The notes under the pieces: generated by a model | Database searches by the model: none | What the model was told of the DNA's origin: nothing | The model's input: the letters and a program-made list of their open reading frames with translations, nothing else | Origin: Symsagittifera roscoffensis | Lineage: Eukaryota > Xenacoelomorpha > Acoela > Convolutidae | Assembly (NCBI RefSeq): GCF_963678635.1 | Contig: NC_087068.1 | Coordinates: 47,941,785 to 48,005,784, forward strand | DNA: 64,000 nt | Reading direction: 5' to 3' | Shown: positions 63,200 to 64,000 of the stretch, piece by piece | Layout: each line of letters starts with the position of its first letter | How positions within the stretch are numbered: the first letter of the stretch is position 1 | Position numbers and translations under genes: made by a program

Positions 63200-63253
63200 C
63201 GGTTAGTGTTCAAGTGGCGGTTAGTGTTCAAGTGGAGGTTAGTGTTCAAGTGG
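63200..63253. repeat. Three tandem copies of an 18-bp unit
   Basis: CGGTTAGTGTTCAAGTGG occurs at 63,200-63,217, 63,218-63,235 and 63,236-63,253 with one change (C to A) in the last copy. Confidence 0.95.
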
Positions 63254-63415
63254 CGCAGAATTTTCCGACCGTAGTCGCAATTAAATGTTTTTTTTTGTCG
63301 AATTAGGGTCGTTTTTTTGGCTTGGTGTAAAAAAACAACTGAATGAAATAATAGAAGTTCAGCAAATGCGACAGTCAAAGTCAAATAAGCCAATTCGAAA
63401 ACTTTTTTTTTGCAG

Positions 63416-63558
63416 AAAACTTGTTCAAATTTTTGAAGTTTTTGGTTCCCTATGTACTAATATGTGGTCACAAGGAGGTCTGCTTTTTTCCCTTCGTGAG
63501 AAGAAAATTGGAAGAGCTGGCACGGAAAAAAAACGAAGTGAAAACGCCAGAAACTTAG
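63416..63558 (+). CDS. Terminal exon of the receptor-like gene (TM7 and tail)
   Basis: A strong acceptor (CTTTTTTTTTGCAG) opens a phase-1 exon that matches the donor at 58,726. It encodes 46 more residues, then TAG at 63,556-63,558. A helix (FKFLKFLVPYVLICG) followed by a short FPFVRRKLEELARKK segment resembles TM7 plus helix 8 and a short cytoplasmic tail. The usual NPxxY motif is absent; VPYVL sits where it would be. A canonical poly(A) signal lies 18 bases downstream. An overlapping longer ORF (63,285-63,581) in another frame is not supported. Confidence 0.55.
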
Positions 63559-63576
63559 GCTCAGTGAAACAAAAAC

Positions 63577-63582
63577 AATAAA
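63577..63582 (+). terminator. Poly(A) signal AATAAA
   Basis: Canonical hexamer 18 bases after the stop codon of the exon at 63,416. Cleavage is expected within the following 10-30 bases. Confidence 0.6.
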
Positions 63583-63807
63583 ACTTAATTTTATCTGTAA
63601 AAATGCATCATCTAAATATTCGTGTGCTAATCTTAAAACACATGGTCATTTATACAGATTTTTAATATTGCCTAATGGGAAAGCAACAAGATGATTTTGC
63701 TTTGTTACATCTGATATTTTTTTGATTTTTTCGATTACCAGTGTTTCCAATCCTATCAATCCCATTATCAACCTCGTAATACTCATAGTTTTTAAATTGA
63801 TATTTAG

Positions 63808-64000
63808 ATTTTGGTGATATTGATTTCCATTACCGGGTTGACTACATACCGGGTAAAAGCGATGAAGTATATGACAGGACTTATCAATTGTATCGATGTC
63901 AAACAATCGAAGTTGGGTTCATTGGTCTGTCACGGCTCTTCCCTGTTGTTAACTGCATCATTTTGATTTTTCTTCTCGTTCATATGAAGATTGCCGCTAA
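63808..64000 (+). CDS. Exon of a second receptor-like gene, cut by the window edge
   Basis: The acceptor-like ATATTTAG ends at 63,807; from there a frame with two leading bases stays open to the window end. It encodes a polar, Tyr/Asp-rich stretch (DFHYRVDYIPGKSDEVYDRT) and then a hydrophobic helix (RLFPVVNCIILIFLLVHMKI) with an Asn placed as in receptor TM1. The layout mirrors exons 1 and 2 of the first gene, so I infer a tandem relative. The entry phase would also fit the donor at 58,726, making it an alternative last exon, but an N-terminal reading fits better. The start codon and first exon are not identified; they would have to lie in 63,600-63,800. Confidence 0.4.

Larger units (their letters stand above)
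58727..63415 (+). other. Last intron of the receptor-like gene
   Basis: 4.7 kb, AT-rich. 58.7-61.3 kb shows only chance ORFs. A small palindromic cluster (CCATGCATGG and two GGTTCCATGG) lies at 61,584-61,614. The large foldback element occupies 61.8-62.9 kb. Confidence 0.5.

Noticed and set aside
63760-63807. TM7-like reading (NPIINLVILIVFK) after an acceptor-like TTACCAG
   Set aside because: The frame stops within 25 codons and conflicts with both the poly(A) signal upstream and the better exon at 63,808.
1-64000. tRNA, rRNA or spliced-leader RNA genes
   Set aside because: I looked for GGTTCGANTCC-type B boxes, 5S-like internal control sequences and known leader motifs and saw none with matching structure.

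Overview
The window is AT-rich, intron-containing DNA from an invertebrate animal. Multi-exon seven-transmembrane-receptor-like coding exons sit at both ends, and the middle is filled with satellite DNA and transposable elements. Nothing here fixes the species. There are no bacterial gene features, no rRNA or tRNA gene that I can recognise, and one 200-base assembly gap.

Layout: 1-7,499 holds the first two exons of a receptor-like gene, with a 6-kb intron that contains a 4 x 203-bp tandem repeat. After a MITE-like segment (7.7-8.15 kb) and the gap (8,291-8,490), a 24.4-kb satellite runs to 32,910. It is built from one degenerate, CpG-rich 22-bp unit and organised into higher-order repeats of about 0.4, 0.6, 1.4 and 1.65 kb. 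From about 32.93 to 49.54 kb lies a very large (about 16.6 kb), decayed Ty3/Gypsy-type element with a strongly A-rich coding strand. Its order is gag, protease, reverse transcriptase/RNase H, integrase, then three further ORFs: a membrane protein with a Pro/Ser/Thr-rich tail, an envelope-like secreted protein, and a large unknown protein split by a (TA)n microsatellite. I could not find its LTRs. From 50.1 to 54.65 kb lies a Polinton/Maverick-type family B DNA polymerase, broken by several frameshifts but carrying two convincing spliceosomal introns.

From 55 kb on the sequence is mostly intron. It includes a small inverted-repeat MITE at 55.03 kb, an exon at 58,460-58,726, a large foldback (palindromic) element at 61.8-62.9 kb, and a terminal exon with a poly(A) signal at 63.4-63.6 kb. 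The last exon pair matches in splice phase. The simplest reading is one receptor gene of about 62.5 kb whose central intron(s) took in the satellite and both large elements. The exon for the third and fourth membrane segments was not found. A further exon at the right edge looks like the start of a neighbouring receptor-like gene.

A caution for the whole window: single-base frame breaks occur in nearly every transposon ORF, while the receptor exons are clean. Decay is the likeliest cause, but uncorrected long-read indels cannot be excluded.
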